A stretch of DNA of 64,000 nt from Rhytidiadelphus loreus (lineage: Eukaryota > Streptophyta > Bryopsida > Hypnales > Hylocomiaceae), in NCBI GenBank assembly GCA_947034895.1, contig OX344761.1, positions 93,509,447 through 93,573,446 of the forward strand. The letters run 5' to 3'. Made by a program: the position numbers and the translations under genes. Below the pieces are notes generated by a model, which searched no databases, was not told where the DNA came from, and saw only the letters and a program-made list of their open reading frames with translations. Of this stretch, positions 1 to 10,986 are shown one piece after another; position 1 is the stretch's first letter; each line of letters opens with the position of its first letter.

Positions 1-1112
1 AGTGTAGCGTAGTACGCATCCCAATAATGAGAGACGCAACCCAAAGACGGCAATAAGCTTCTCACACAAGCGACCCACAGTGCAAGCAAGCCCATCCCTT
101 GTCCACCCTGACACATCAACCCACATTCACCATCGCCAAAGGAAACTGAAGAAAGTCTCCGTCTTCTTCTTAAGGAAGCTGCTGTCGCACATGGTAAGTT
201 GAGCTTGGCATTATGCTGTACAAATGTCTTGAACAACACTCTCGACGTACTCTACTCCTGACAGCCACGAGCAATACCAACAATACATCACTGCGCTCCG
301 CATCCCACGCCTCCTCTAAGTTTCGTAAATATAGGTGCTCCAGCTAGAGGACGCTCCTGTCATGCAGTAGTTGCTACAGTTGACATGCATCCCAATAAAC
401 TACAGTAAAATGAGCACTGTTATGAGCTTAATAGACAAGGGCTCAAGTTTCATGTCAAACATCGAAGGAGAAATGGAAAAAGAAATAAAAGCAACGGAAA
501 AACGCTGGAGACAGTGGAGAGAGAAAAGCTTGATACGAAAGAGACGATATGATGATTCACTTCAGAGTTGTAAATTACATGATGATCCTGGGTTGCTTTA
601 TGCTGAGTTACACCCCAGCAAGCACAACCTCGAAGGATCTCTATTCTACCAGAAAGTGTTGATGAAACACCACACCAACTGCCCTAAACTTAACCATCAT
701 AGGATCTCTCTGAAACTCGACAGCGCCGTAGCTTCCAATCCCCACAGGCTAGGAGCTTCCCAAAAATTTCTTTCCGACTTGCGTTGCACACCTCTGGGTG
801 ATAGAGGTGACAGAGCTAAGAATAATAGATCGAAACCTAGAATATACTCCCTCACCCGAAGTTAGCTAAAATATTCTACATAAGAGCAGAACACTCTACA
901 CCTCCATGTACAAGAAAGAATCAATGGTGTGATAAACACGCTGTTTACCACACGGAGTGGTGCTCTGGACAGTGTTCGTTGATCGAGAAAGTGGAATATA
1001 AGGGGTAGTTTCCTCTCATTGATTCTCAGAGCTCTTCCATTGTGGAGTTTCCGGCGAATTTGGCAACGTCATTGAGCACAAGCACTCTTCAGCGTTCAGC
1101 TGATCGTGTTGT
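1..1112. other. 3' flank of SMR gene 1; no recognised gene
   Basis: This stretch lies downstream of the minus-strand SMR gene and probably includes its 3' UTR. It is less AT-rich than the DNA after 2.5 kb. The longest open frame is on the plus strand (in-frame ATG at 410, stop at 865). Its basic, low-complexity translation matches no family I know and it runs antisense to the expected SMR transcript, so I do not call it a gene. A GTAAGT at 192-197 could be a plus-strand splice donor but no coding exon precedes it. Confidence 0.4.
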
Positions 1113-1553
1113 TCAACTGCTCACGGGAACTTTGTGCTGGGCGATGAAAATCTCAAAATCAGGCGTGTTGAAGAAGCTGGTGGGCTGCACGCGTCGCCGT
1201 CGCGCCATGGCGCGCGGCTTCCGTGGCGCCGGCGGGCAGAAGCCCACGTCCACGTCGGGTATTCTATGCTCCTTCGACTTGGGCGTCTCGCACCCCGACT
1301 CCAATTGCGTGACAGTGACAACACCAAGCTTCTCCTCGCCAGCGACATCCACGGTGAGCGCCTTGGCATGAGAAAACTCCTTCTGCGTCGTCGTCGTCGT
1401 GGTAGAGCTTCCCGAACTCCCGGGGGTGCGAACTGGCCACAGAATCGGCAAACAAACCCAACTGTCGAGGGACAGTCGTCGTCTCCCCGTCCCCATCTCT
1501 AGAGGCTCCAGGGATGGCGCTTGCAACATCGGACAAACGGTCGCGGGCGACAT
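1113..1553 (-). CDS. SMR: SIAMESE-RELATED cyclin-dependent kinase inhibitor (SMR gene 1)
   Basis: A 146-residue intronless plant CDK inhibitor. Known SMR proteins bind CDK-cyclin complexes in the nucleus, block mitotic activity and promote cell-cycle exit or endoreduplication. Visible here are the family signature GCETPKSKEHRIP at residues 87-99, then CPPAPRKPR at 106-114, a basic RRRR run at 118-121 (possible nuclear signal), and the C-terminal FFNTPDFEIFI box at 127-137, the PDLE-type motif of many SMRs. The N-terminal half has RRRLSLDSWVCLP (24-36) and a poly-Thr run (51-56) from a GTC/GAC triplet repeat. ATG at 1553 is chosen because it opens the frame and its MSP start resembles the paralogue. 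The paralogue at 44085-44528 shares the N-terminal block, the poly-Thr and the signature. Family assignment is firm; subfamily and target CDK are not determinable. Confidence 0.9.
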   Translation of the reverse strand: MSPATVCPMLQAPSLEPLEMGTGRRRLSLDSWVCLPILWPVRTPGSSGSSTTTTTTQKEFSHAKALTVDVAGEEKLGVVTVTQLESGCETPKSKEHRIPDVDVGFCPPAPRKPRAMARRRRVQPTSFFNTPDFEIFIAQHKVPVSS

Positions 1554-2500
1554 AGCTTCAACGCTTGAACTCGAGCTTAAAATTCAAATAGCCCCAAATA
1601 CAATAATCACAACGCCAACTAGTACGCAAAAAGCGTGCTATTAGGGCTCCACTCCAGATCACACCTCTAAAACCTCCAACACTATCACCTGCTCAAAAAG
1701 TTCCTACTAGAGCTCCACTCGAAGATCACACTCCAAAACCTCAGACACTTACAACCACCTACAAGATATACAACCCCCCCAACGCCATTCCAAAATCACC
1801 TCCAATTTCCACTGCAAACCGAAGCTCCCCCTCCACGTCCAACTAAAGACTAAAACCTTAGAAGCCTAGAACCTCCAATGCCTAGACCTTCCAATGTCAA
1901 GAACCTCCCCAGTTCTCTCAAGCGATTAAGATATTCTTCTGCGTAACTCCCCAAGTCAGATTCACAGAGACAGGAAAAACACTCAGCTTAAAGTGCGATC
2001 TCAGACCCCATTCAACCTCTCCAACTAATTACGCCCCTGTTTCGAAGACAAAACAGCAACAAAAGACATAATAAACTCCCCGCAGCGCAGCTTTTACTGA
2101 AGCGCAACTAACAAGCAAGCAAGCACGAGACTCCTGTCAGATGAAAGCAGCCAGGCGATGAAGAAATGAAGAGCAAAGTGGGAGCAAGGGTGGGGTTTAA
2201 GGCCGGACTGATGAAGAGCAAGGATTCCGCTGCAGCAGCATATTATATGCGGGTCCCAGGGGATGCTTCTCTTCCTCAGTTCTTCCTTCCGGCAGCAGCA
2301 GCAGCCCACCTGCACTGGCGACGGGCGGCTGGCGACTGGTGGACGGGACGAGAGACGCGTTTGTCGCAAGGGTCGTCGCCTGTGACAGGTGGGACAGAGT
2401 GCCCGCGGGCAGAGGGGCAGATCGGTGGAGAAAAAAAACAGCGCCGCCATCACCGCGAACCTCACCTGCGGTTGATGAGAGGGGCTGGGTTGATTTTATT
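1554..2500 (-). promoter_or_regulatory. Promoter and 5' leader of SMR gene 1
   Basis: The DNA upstream (minus-strand sense) of SMR gene 1 is GC-richer than the neighbouring repeats, especially 2280-2470, and ends abruptly in AT-rich repeat DNA near 2500. A TATA-like palindromic stretch (GCATATAATATGC) lies at 2239-2251, which would give a leader of about 650 bases. A CAG triplet run sits at 2290-2307. No other coding sequence is recognisable; open frames on both strands here have low-complexity products. Confidence 0.35.
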
Positions 2501-2644
2501 AATTCTGGGTTTATTTAAATTTTATTTCTGGCCAACAAAAGCGGTGTGTGCTTTCATCATGATTTTTTAATTACTTTTTGTAAGAAATTAATTACGGTAA
2601 AAAACATCATTTTGTATTGTTCAAGGTAGAGACACCACAAACCG

Positions 2645-2763
2645 TCATTTTTTGTACAAAATGTTTTTTTAGAAAATCTACCAATCTAAGATCCTTCTAC
2701 CGTGGATCTTGTTCTATTATTAGATTGGTAGATTTTCTAAAAAATATTTTCTACAAAAAGTGA
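2645..2763. repeat. Imperfect hairpin (inverted repeat, arms about 45 bases)
   Basis: The arm around 2645-2689 is repeated as its reverse complement around 2721-2763. The core arm TAGAAAATCTACCAATCTA (2670-2688) and its complement at 2721-2739 match exactly. The loop holds GGATC palindromic sequence. It overlaps the start of a dispersed repeat also seen near 8.5 and 37.2 kb. Confidence 0.6.
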
Positions 2764-2960
2764 TAGGAGATTTCTATACACCAAAGATTGCATCATTTGG
2801 ATACCGTATGCAAAAGTTGTGAAGAGTAAATAAAAAATTGGTAGATGTTTTGTTTTTGAAACAAATGAAATGGAATTTCATTGCAAATAATTGGTAGATG
2901 TTTTGAAACCATTTTTTTAAAGGATAGGTACATATTGATTATGGAGATGTATATAGTGTA
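2712..2960 (+). repeat. Dispersed repeat family A, copy 1 (interrupted)
   Basis: It shares an ordered series of words with 8534-8725 and, inverted, with 37146-37294: ATTATTA near the start, a C-rich or purine GGAGGTTCC-like block, ACACCAAAGA, GGATACCGTATGCAAAAGTT, then a GTAGATGTT block. The copy here is split by the small retroposon tail at 2853-2888. No coding capacity. Confidence 0.55.
2853..2888 (-). mobile_element. Retroposon 3' tail fragment with 17-bp target duplication
   Basis: A 36-base insert starting with TTTTTG and containing ACAAATGAAATGGAATTTCA is flanked by exact 17-base direct repeats (AATTGGTAGATGTTTTG at 2836-2852 and 2889-2905). An oligo-T start means an oligo-A tail on the minus strand, as left by target-primed reverse transcription of a severely 5'-truncated LINE or SINE. 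The same core occurs at 21746-21838 with its own duplication. Confidence 0.65.
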
Positions 2961-3174
2961 AGCATGTCATCAAGTGGTGCTTTTAGGCATTTAGCACATT
3001 TGGGTGTCCTTGCTTTAGATCATTTTTTCATTTTTTTTCATGTTTGACACAACTAGAAATAATCAACCTTAACAAAAACTCATTTGGGCCTAAGTGAAAA
3101 TAAAACAAATAACTTGTAATGAAATTATTAATTTTTTTCTTCCTTGTTGAATATATTTATGTCTATATAGAAAG

Positions 3175-3500
3175 CTTTTATTCATTCCACTTGGATTAGT
3201 GATGTGATAGTTATGAAAAGTTTGTTTTGAAAGTAATCCTTTCATCTTTTTGAAAAATTCACATATCAGATTTGCTTATGGAGTCAATTTTCACAATTTC
3301 ACCCTCAAAATGATCCACAAATTTTAGATTGTTTGTTACAACAATCTCACTATTAGGATTAACGTATTTCAAATGCTATTATCTTGCAATCTACATGGTC
3401 AAAGTTCTAAAATTTCTTTTACACATTCTCATACAAGTTTTGTGTAAGTTCCCATACTTGGATATGCATCAAAAATAATTTTCTTTCCATTTTTCCTCTT
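3175..3500 (-). mobile_element. Relic of the TTAA-bounded element family
   Basis: Minus-orientation similarity to the intact 919-bp copy at 17961-18879. Shared blocks are the ATTCCACTTGGATTAGTGAT block (3184-3203), a CAATCTCACTATTAGG block, and CAAATGCTATTATCTTGCAA (3370-3389). Neither terminal repeat is preserved. Confidence 0.5.
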
Positions 3501-3879
3501 TCCTCTAGAAGTATCAATATTCAAAGGGTTTTGAAAAAATATAGCAATTTTTAGAATATTAGGAATTAAATCCTTGACAATTTCTACATGGATATATTTC
3601 ATGTAGAAATTGTCAATATATGTCATTTTTAAATACTATACAAATGATAAAATAAATAAATAATTCTTGATCCCTCCTTCCAAGCCTCTGATAATCTTGA
3701 ACTTCGAGGAAGGGCTCTTTCGCTTTCATTTAATCAAGGCTCCTTTCATTATAGAACACCTTGAATGCAAGCTTGCCCATATATTCTAGGCCATTGTAAT
3801 ACAATATAATCGTGTCACAGTGCTGTTGTAGAAGGTCCCCCTCCCTTTTTTATTCAAGAGTGTTATGCCATCATTGCTT

Positions 3880-4045
3880 AGATTTTGTTGTAACTTCTTT
3901 TTTGCCATGGATAACTTTTGCTCCTATGCACTGGTTGAAATAAAAAATAATATTCCTAGAAAAATAGCTTGCTGTCCTTTGTTGAAAAAATGTTTCAAGA
4001 AAATCAAGCTAAAAATTGAAATCATGGGAGCTTGAACAAACTTTC
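3880..4045 (+). mobile_element. Second relic of the TTAA-bounded family, opposite orientation
   Basis: ATAACTTTTGCTCCTATGCA followed by a GAAATAAAAAATAATATTCC block and a TTTCAAGAAAATCAAGCTAA block parallels 18715-18835 of the intact copy, in plus orientation, so it is a separate fragment from 3175-3500. No termini are recognisable. Confidence 0.45.
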
Positions 4046-4049
4046 ACTA

Positions 4050-5380
4050 AACTTTGTTTCATACCTTAAATTGTCCTAGGCCCTATTGTGAGCCCTAGTT
4101 CTAGGATCCATTGTACCATGTTGCATCCTAATGTAGTGGAAAATGCAAAGGATTTCCATTATGACACATTCATTATGGAATCAATGGATTGAAAAGTCTC
4201 CATTTGAGGACTTCAATGAATACCCCCATGCAACTTTTGTATGCCGTAAAGCTTCATTCTTTATTCTATAATTTTGAAAGATGCCTTTGAATTCAACCCG
4301 TGTAGGAAGTATAGAGAGAGAGATTAGAATCCAAGTGGATGGGAACAACACTAGAAAGCTAAATATTACTCCTCCATGTAGGGAGTACTCAATTACTTTG
4401 ACCTCCTATAATATGTGTCTTCTTGCTCAAAAATAGGTTGACCTAAATATGGAAGGGAATCAAATTACCTTGTTGTCTCATAGGTGATTTTTCTTCATTA
4501 TTTTCTTAAAAAATTCATAGTAATTTCAAATTTTCTCCAATTTTTTTGAAAATATCATAATTTGTAGTAGACATACAATGTCATCTTCTAAAAATAAATA
4601 TAAAAATTCTCCATTCATATCTAGTTGTAAAATGGCAACAAACAAAGACTGGTGGATGACGAGGCTTGAAATCAATGGTCATGGGCCGAGGCTAATTTGA
4701 TCATTGGCAAGCAACTAAACGAACTTAACCCTTAAACATTAGATTGGTTACCATAGAAATCATCCCTTTTGGTATTATGTGGCATCATCTACTTTTAAAA
4801 AAACATCTCATTGGAAGTCAAAACAACTATGCAAGATCTCTTCCTTTTCCACAAAATTCTAAAGATAAACAATTGCACTTTTGTCCTACATAGAAAGATT
4901 TTTTGTCTTCCATCGGACAAAAAATGTCCTTGGCATCATTTTAGATTTAAATCTTTTAACACCTAAGAATTGGCCTACGATTTCTAATACAATTTAGTAT
5001 GCCTAGCAATAAAGTGTTAAATTGAGAGCTTGACACTGCAACCAATTTCCACCAATTGATTAGTATTTGTATCCACAATTTTGTGCTTTTGTCCTACATC
5101 CCAATAGCATCAACATTAATGAAAAGGATGCATCATCTCTACGAGTTGCAAATGAGTGAACGAGCAAGCCATTCATTCAGAATTGTCCAAATCAAACCAT
5201 ACTTCATAACCAACAATAAGCTTACTATACGATTAATGAAAAGTAGAAAAAAATTGAAGAGTAGATCCCATTAAGGCCCAAGCATACTATATTGTATCAA
5301 AAACAATAGGACCATTATTGGCCTTCATAGGCATTAAAGGATTAAGGTATGCGCACCTATAAGTGACCCTCTCCTAAGTG
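4050..5380. other. AT-rich intergenic DNA, nothing recognised
   Basis: No open frame of family character, no RNA gene and no clear terminal repeat seen. The open frame at 5056-5274 is short and without recognisable features. Confidence 0.4.
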
Positions 5381-5399
5381 CAACACCTATATATAGCTG

Positions 5400-6034
5400 C
5401 TCAAGATTTCAAGCTTCTAAGGTAATGGTCTCTAAAACCGCCCACATCCTCAAATGTACACTATGTGAACATGTTGCTTTTTCATAGCCTTCAACAATGT
5501 ACAAAAAATGTACATTTTAGGAGTTGGGTGATTTTAGAGCCCTATACCATTTCAACTTCAAAATTTTATAACTAATTCCAAAAAGCTCCAAAAAATATGA
5601 AACGACTTGGGTTAGATGCCAATTCCACTGAAAATTATTTCAAGAAGTTTCGCCTCCCCCAAATTTCAGTTTCAGCTCTTTGGTGGGCGATTTCTGGACC
5701 CCTTAGCATGATATTGATCAATTTTAGAGCTGCCTTGTCCTGCTGCTACGTTCGGGAGTATTTTTTTATTGAATGTCTGCTCGAGGATGTGCAGCCAGTG
5801 CGACCTGTCTGCAAATAGATTGCAGCAGTTTCTGGCAGCAGTCTTTCTAAACAACTGGGTAGGGGGCTGTAAAAGCGATCCTTTAAGAGATGATTTGCAT
5901 TTTGGGGAAGCTAAATTGATTAAAATAATTTTTAGTAAATTTTCGTGGTAAGAAAAATGGAACTGGCATCTAACCCAAGTCGTTTCATATTTTTTGGACC
6001 TTCATGGAATTAGTTATGAATTTTTGAAGTTGAA
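5400..6034. repeat. Foldback repeat (family B), arms about 77 bases
   Basis: The arm at 5551-5626, containing GACTTGGGTTAGATGCCAATT, recurs as its reverse complement at 5958-6034. The left part (5400-5710), with AAATGTACACTAT and GTACATTTTAGGAG, matches 37400-37720 in order, and a third decayed arm lies at 38290-38400. Short open frames inside (5597-5951) are products of the repeat, not genes. Confidence 0.65.
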
Positions 6035-6049
6035 ACTTAGAATACGTTA

Positions 6050-8520
6050 AGAAGATGAGTGTGTCTCCCTGGCTATTTATTATTAATGCCTTCCTTGCTT
6101 CCTTCCTTCCTTCAATCAATCAGCCAGCGTTTTTTCTATGTTTGTCAGTGAGCTGGGAAGATCTCAGTGGCAAAGGATTTGTATTGTAATGTTGGATTCA
6201 AATTAATAAGTTTTAAGTTATGCGAGAATCTCCCGAGCTCAATGCTCACTGACAGGCATCCTAGTGAGCTGATGAGCAATCAGTCCGGGAACATTCTAAC
6301 TTAACTTTATCTACTTTTAATGAACGAGCAGCCGAATGGAAATCAGTCAAAAAAACAAAACATGGATTCTAAAACTTGAAGCTATCTTATCTGTAGTATA
6401 TTAGTTGGCAGACAAAAAAACAGACAGTCAAATAGGGAGGTAAGGTAGAACTAACTGCCCATTATCATACAGATTTGCTATCTGGGTACTTTGGAGAAGC
6501 TATTTGTTAGCTCCCGTATTTTTCACAGATTGAAAAGTTTGAGAGAAAACATTTGCAAAAAGAATGAAGACATTATGACAAGAGGTGAATTCTCGGTGAT
6601 TTTTTTTTTCAAAGGTGAAATGGTAAAGCATGAATGGGTAGACCCTTGTTGAAGTATTGGCAAATCTTTGTTAAAGCTTGGGTTGACGTGTCTGCATTCC
6701 AAGTGCATTGCTATTGTGATGAAAGTTTGGTAAGATTATGGTAATGAATAGGTCACTGACGCAAATGGGAGGGTTGCCTAGGTGGTGGAATTGGGTGGAT
6801 GGTGGTAATGGGTAGTTTTACCTTATTTTAAAATTTTCACAGTTTTTTCACAGGTACAAGTAGATGGACTAATAATGAAGATATAAATCAATGTTCACAT
6901 TGTTCCTTAAAGATGAAAAGAAGAGACTAAGATTGAACATCCCTGTAACAGGGCCTCATCTTTTCAAAACCTAACTTTGTTGCCAAAAAACGAATCAAAG
7001 CAATATATATAATAGACCATAAAAATCTCAAGCAAAACCAAAATAGTGTCAAGGTAGGACACTTTTTAGAATTTTGGTACAATGGTAAAATCCTACACAT
7101 GTCTCCTCAAGTGTTTGTGCATCAAAAATATCTATGTGACTAAAAAAGATGACAAGATGTCCCATTGCTTGTAAAAGAATATGCTCCAAGTGATCCAAAA
7201 AAGGAACTTGTAGACCTGAAGGCTCAGCCTCACCTGTACCCATCCCAATGCACACAACAAACCAATGTAGTGTTAGTGAGGTTGTAACAGGTGTTTGCAA
7301 CTGAAGGCCAATTGTTATATGTGTCGCAGGTCAATAAAAACCATGAATAAGAACAAAACATTGCAAATCAAAGAGCAAACTTGGTGAGTAAGTAAAGCAA
7401 GATCCTAAGCCAAGTATAAAATCCCAAAGACCTTTGCCATTCCCGTGAGTTACAAACACTTGAAGTTGAAGAGACGCCCACAACAAAAACACTATGCCAC
7501 CAAAACTCAACCGCCACAGTGAGAGATGAAACACAAGGGCAAAGAAGCCACTATATGCAAACTCACTAATTTGAATTTGGGAGGGAAGTTTCATAGGAGT
7601 GGTCATAAAGTGGTAGCCAGACTTAATTATTAGGCCACATGTAGTGGTATTTAAGTCACTTAGAAAATCACCCTTAGTGGGTGTGTGGGTGGTCCATTCC
7701 ACAAAACAGGCTAGCTAATTTAAAAGAATTCAATTACCATTTTAGGTAAACACATCCAGTAGTAGATGTTTAATGGATTTAAAAAAACCATGGCATAATT
7801 AGATATATGTGACCCATGTATTTGGGTTTCTAAAATATCTTTGAATGCCTGGTGTGGTCATGGAATTAAAATAGTTTCATAGAAGCATTATTTTGGTAAC
7901 CATAGACCATGTGGAGTTTTAAAATTAAAATTAAAAAATTAAAGAAATGAAATGAAATGAAATGTGAAAAAAACAGGAGTTTTATTAAAAACTAAAGGCA
8001 AAAATTGATGTCTTTAAATTTCCTTGATATTCCACAAAAATGTGGGATTTTGCAACCTAGGAAAAATAAATAAATCAGGTCAAAAGGGCCTACTTCACAT
8101 AATTTAGCCATTAGATGGATTAAAAATTATGAACTAGAATTGTTCAAAGGCTAAAGAAGAAGAAGAAGAAATAAATCAATTGAAATATGACTAAGGGCTA
8201 GCTTACATGTGAACCCAATGGGCAACTAGGCCAGTAAAAAAAAAATAGGCTCCACCAATTGTCTTGCCGGGGTAGGCAAGCGGGAAAGTTGAGGTTGAAG
8301 CTTCACCGATGTCGGTGGACAACCCCATTGGTGGAAATTAGGCAATCTTGAGGGAATCTAACATGTGTGAAATTTTTAGTATATCCCTCCACACCCACCA
8401 AGTTCACATGAAAGTGCAATTGCTATTTTCACTTGTAGCCCCCTACGTGAAGTTTCTTCACCCTCTAATACATATAAAGAGGCCCTAAAATGGATACCCC
8501 CAAACCACCACTTTTGGGTA
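6050..8520. other. AT-rich intergenic DNA with two unassigned minus-strand open frames
   Basis: Minus-strand frames at 7331-7702 (GTG-initiated; hydrophobic, W/F-rich) and 7049-7300 are unusually long for DNA this AT-rich, and lie close together in the same direction. I do not recognise the products and see no splice or start context that would make a gene. A GAA triplet run lies at 8155-8171. Nothing else stands out. Confidence 0.3.
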
Positions 8521-8533
8521 TCATATCTATAAT

Positions 8534-8725
8534 TATTAAAAGATTGGTCTAATTTTCACTTTCTTTTTGTTGGCAAGTGAACGGAGGTTCCAACACACCA
8601 AAGAATATGACATTTGAATATTGCATGCAAAAGTTACGATGGGTCAAAGTTTATTTGGTAGAAGTTCTAAACTCGTTTCTTCCACATACGTGCATATTGA
8701 TTTTGGAGATGTATATAGTGATGAT
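8534..8725 (+). repeat. Dispersed repeat family A, copy 2
   Basis: Same word order as 2712-2960 without the retroposon insert: ATTATTAAAAGATTGG, CTTTTTGTTGGCAAGTGAAC, GGAGGTTCCAACACACCAAA, then GCATGCAAAAGTTACG and GGAGATGTATATAGTG. Confidence 0.55.
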
Positions 8726-8850
8726 GGAGGTTTTTAGGTAGGGTGCGATTTTGAGTGTGCATACCGACCTTAGTTGAGAATAGAGTTTACATAGAAGTTA
8801 CAACATCAATTATCATCATGTATTGTTCTAGTAAGGAAATCTAGAGAAGT

Positions 8851-9735
8851 TTGTTAGAATTGGTCGTTGATTACAAATTTTTATGAGGGACATTATTTTC
8901 ATTAGCACAAAGCTTCTTCAAACATTTCCTAAGAATTGCATCCACAACTAAAAAGCAATAGTCTTTGGGCATCAATGGATAGTGTCAAAGCGTAGAGTTC
9001 AAGGCCCACATTAGCACCAAGCTTGTGCCAATATGGGCCTTAGGCACCTTGCTTTGATATTATTTTTTGATGCTCAAAGATCCCCTTTTCTATTAATGAT
9101 CATAGAATCCTCTTGTTTGTCTTCAAATATATAGTAAAAGGCAAGTTAATTAACAATTGTCACATCTTTACATACACATGTGTATTTTTTTTTAAAGGAA
9201 CTAAAACACCAAGCTACTCAGAGCTTCAGTTGGTGCCAAAGGTCTATATAAGCACTAGCTTGGTGTCCTTATGGGTCTTTGGCACCAAGCCTTTATACTA
9301 TTGCTCAATGCTCCAAACTTCCCTTTCTACTACAATAGTGTTATGATTCATACAAAAATCATAAATTAAGAAGACTTGCATGAAATCCCTTCTTCAATCA
9401 TTTAGAATGAGCTACAAACAAATTAAAATAAGTGATATCACTCAAGATTAAGAGTTAAGGGTTAACTTGCCAATTTTATTTGAATGTCTTTTATTCTACT
9501 TCAATCTATAACATGATGACTTTTACCCTTAAATACTTGGATTTGTTGGGTAGACAAAAGACACCTCAAAAGTGCAAAATAGATTATCAAATATAGTTGC
9601 AAAAAAATTCCCCGTGGTAAACAAAATATTCACAAGATTTGAAGGTTGAGAACCAAAAATAACAAATTGTGTATTCAACTTCAAATGTTAGTGGATTAAA
9701 AATAGTAGCGCTAACTACAAAGGACAACTTCATTT
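8851..9735 (+). repeat. Tandem duplication unit A
   Basis: The first of two adjacent diverged copies. Shared landmarks with 9751-10730 include TTTTTATGAGGGACATTA, GGTCTTTGGGTGCC-like text, ATATGGGCCTTAG, CAATTTTATTTGAA and ATTCACAAGATTTGAAGGT. Unit A keeps an uninterrupted site GTGTTATGA/TTCATAC at 9346/9347, where unit B carries an insertion. Confidence 0.65.
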
Positions 9736-9750
9736 TTAAACTAACAAACT

Positions 9751-10730
9751 TAGTTAGAATTGATCATTAGTGATAAATTTTTATGAGGGACATTACTATC
9801 ATTAACACAAAGTTTCTTCAAATACTTCCTTTGTATTGCATCCATAGGTAAAAAGGTGGTCTTTGGGTGCCAATGCATAGTGTCAAAGTGTGGAGCTCAG
9901 GGTCCCACTAGCATTGAGTTTGTACCCATATGGGCCTTAGGTATCTTGCTATGGTACTATTCTTTGGTTTCCAAACACCCCATATAGATACCAAACTAGT
10001 GTCTATATGGGTTTGGAGTACCAAGCCTTAATACTCTATAGCCTAGTGCTCCAAACTTCCTTTTCTACTACAGTAGTGTTATGACCAATGTTCAAGGAGA
10101 AACACCGGTTAGTTCATTGTTATCTGGTAGAATCAGGGAAAAAAACTAGTTGCAATTTGAAAACATCCCAAAAGAACCAATGAAAAATCTATAAAAAAAT
10201 TTACTTGGAGTAAAAAATAGAGAAAAATTTGAACTTGGTACTTGAAAAATAATTCAATATGGGAATTAAAGGAAAACATCTAGTAAAATTCAAAAAATAT
10301 CTTGAAGGTTGGTTATAGTTCATACTAAAAATGTAAATTAGAAGACTTTCATGAAATCACGTTCAATCAATTACTTAGGATGAACTACAAAAAAATTAAA
10401 ATAAAATATATCACTTGAGATTAAGATTCAATTTGCCAATTTTATTTGAAGGTTGTTTACTGGTCTACTTCAATCCATAACATCATGACATTAATCTTTA
10501 AATGCTTGAATTCATTGGATAGATAAAAGAGACCTCAAAAATACAAAGTAGATGATCGTACATAGTTGCAAAAAAAATTCTTGTGGCAAACAACGTATCC
10601 ACAAGATTTGAAGGTCAAGAATCAAACTTAACAAATTATGTGGTCAACTTCTAATGGCAGTGAATTGGAAGATTATAGAATTTGACTACAAAAATAGTAG
10701 TGTTGACTACAATAAGCAACCTCATTCTCC
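9751..10730 (+). repeat. Tandem duplication unit B, carrying an insertion
   Basis: Second copy of the unit at 8851-9735, lacking part of A around 9060-9190 and carrying 234 extra bases at 10085-10318. No open frame of significance. Confidence 0.65.
10085..10318 (+). mobile_element. Dispersed insertion element (family C), copy 1
   Basis: It is absent from the matching site in the neighbouring unit at 9346/9347, so its limits are defined to within a few bases. A second copy lies at 45526-45760, sharing CCGGTTAGTTCATTG, GTTGCAATTTGAAAACAT, a TAAAGGA(A/G)AACA block and ATTCAAAAAATATCTTGA in order. No clear terminal inverted repeat. A possible imperfect duplication is TTATGA/TTATAG at the borders. 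Class unknown. Confidence 0.6.
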
Positions 10731-10986
10731 TTATATGCATTTGTTGACAAAGTTTCATGGAGATGAATTATTATTTTTACTTTAAAGATATTATATAGTT
10801 TCTTTATAAATTATTAATTTATTAATAATGTATTTGATAGAATTACTAATGCACAATAAAAAAATATAAAATTTTATTGAGCAAAATAACTAGGAAGAGA
10901 ATTGCACAAGGAACTTGAATTTTTAGTTCACAATCCTTCATTTAACAATTGATTATCAAATTAATTTTCTTATTACAACATACTTC

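Noticed and set aside
371..865. 164-codon plus-strand frame downstream of SMR gene 1
   Set aside because: TTG start, no recognisable domain, antisense to the expected SMR 3' UTR.
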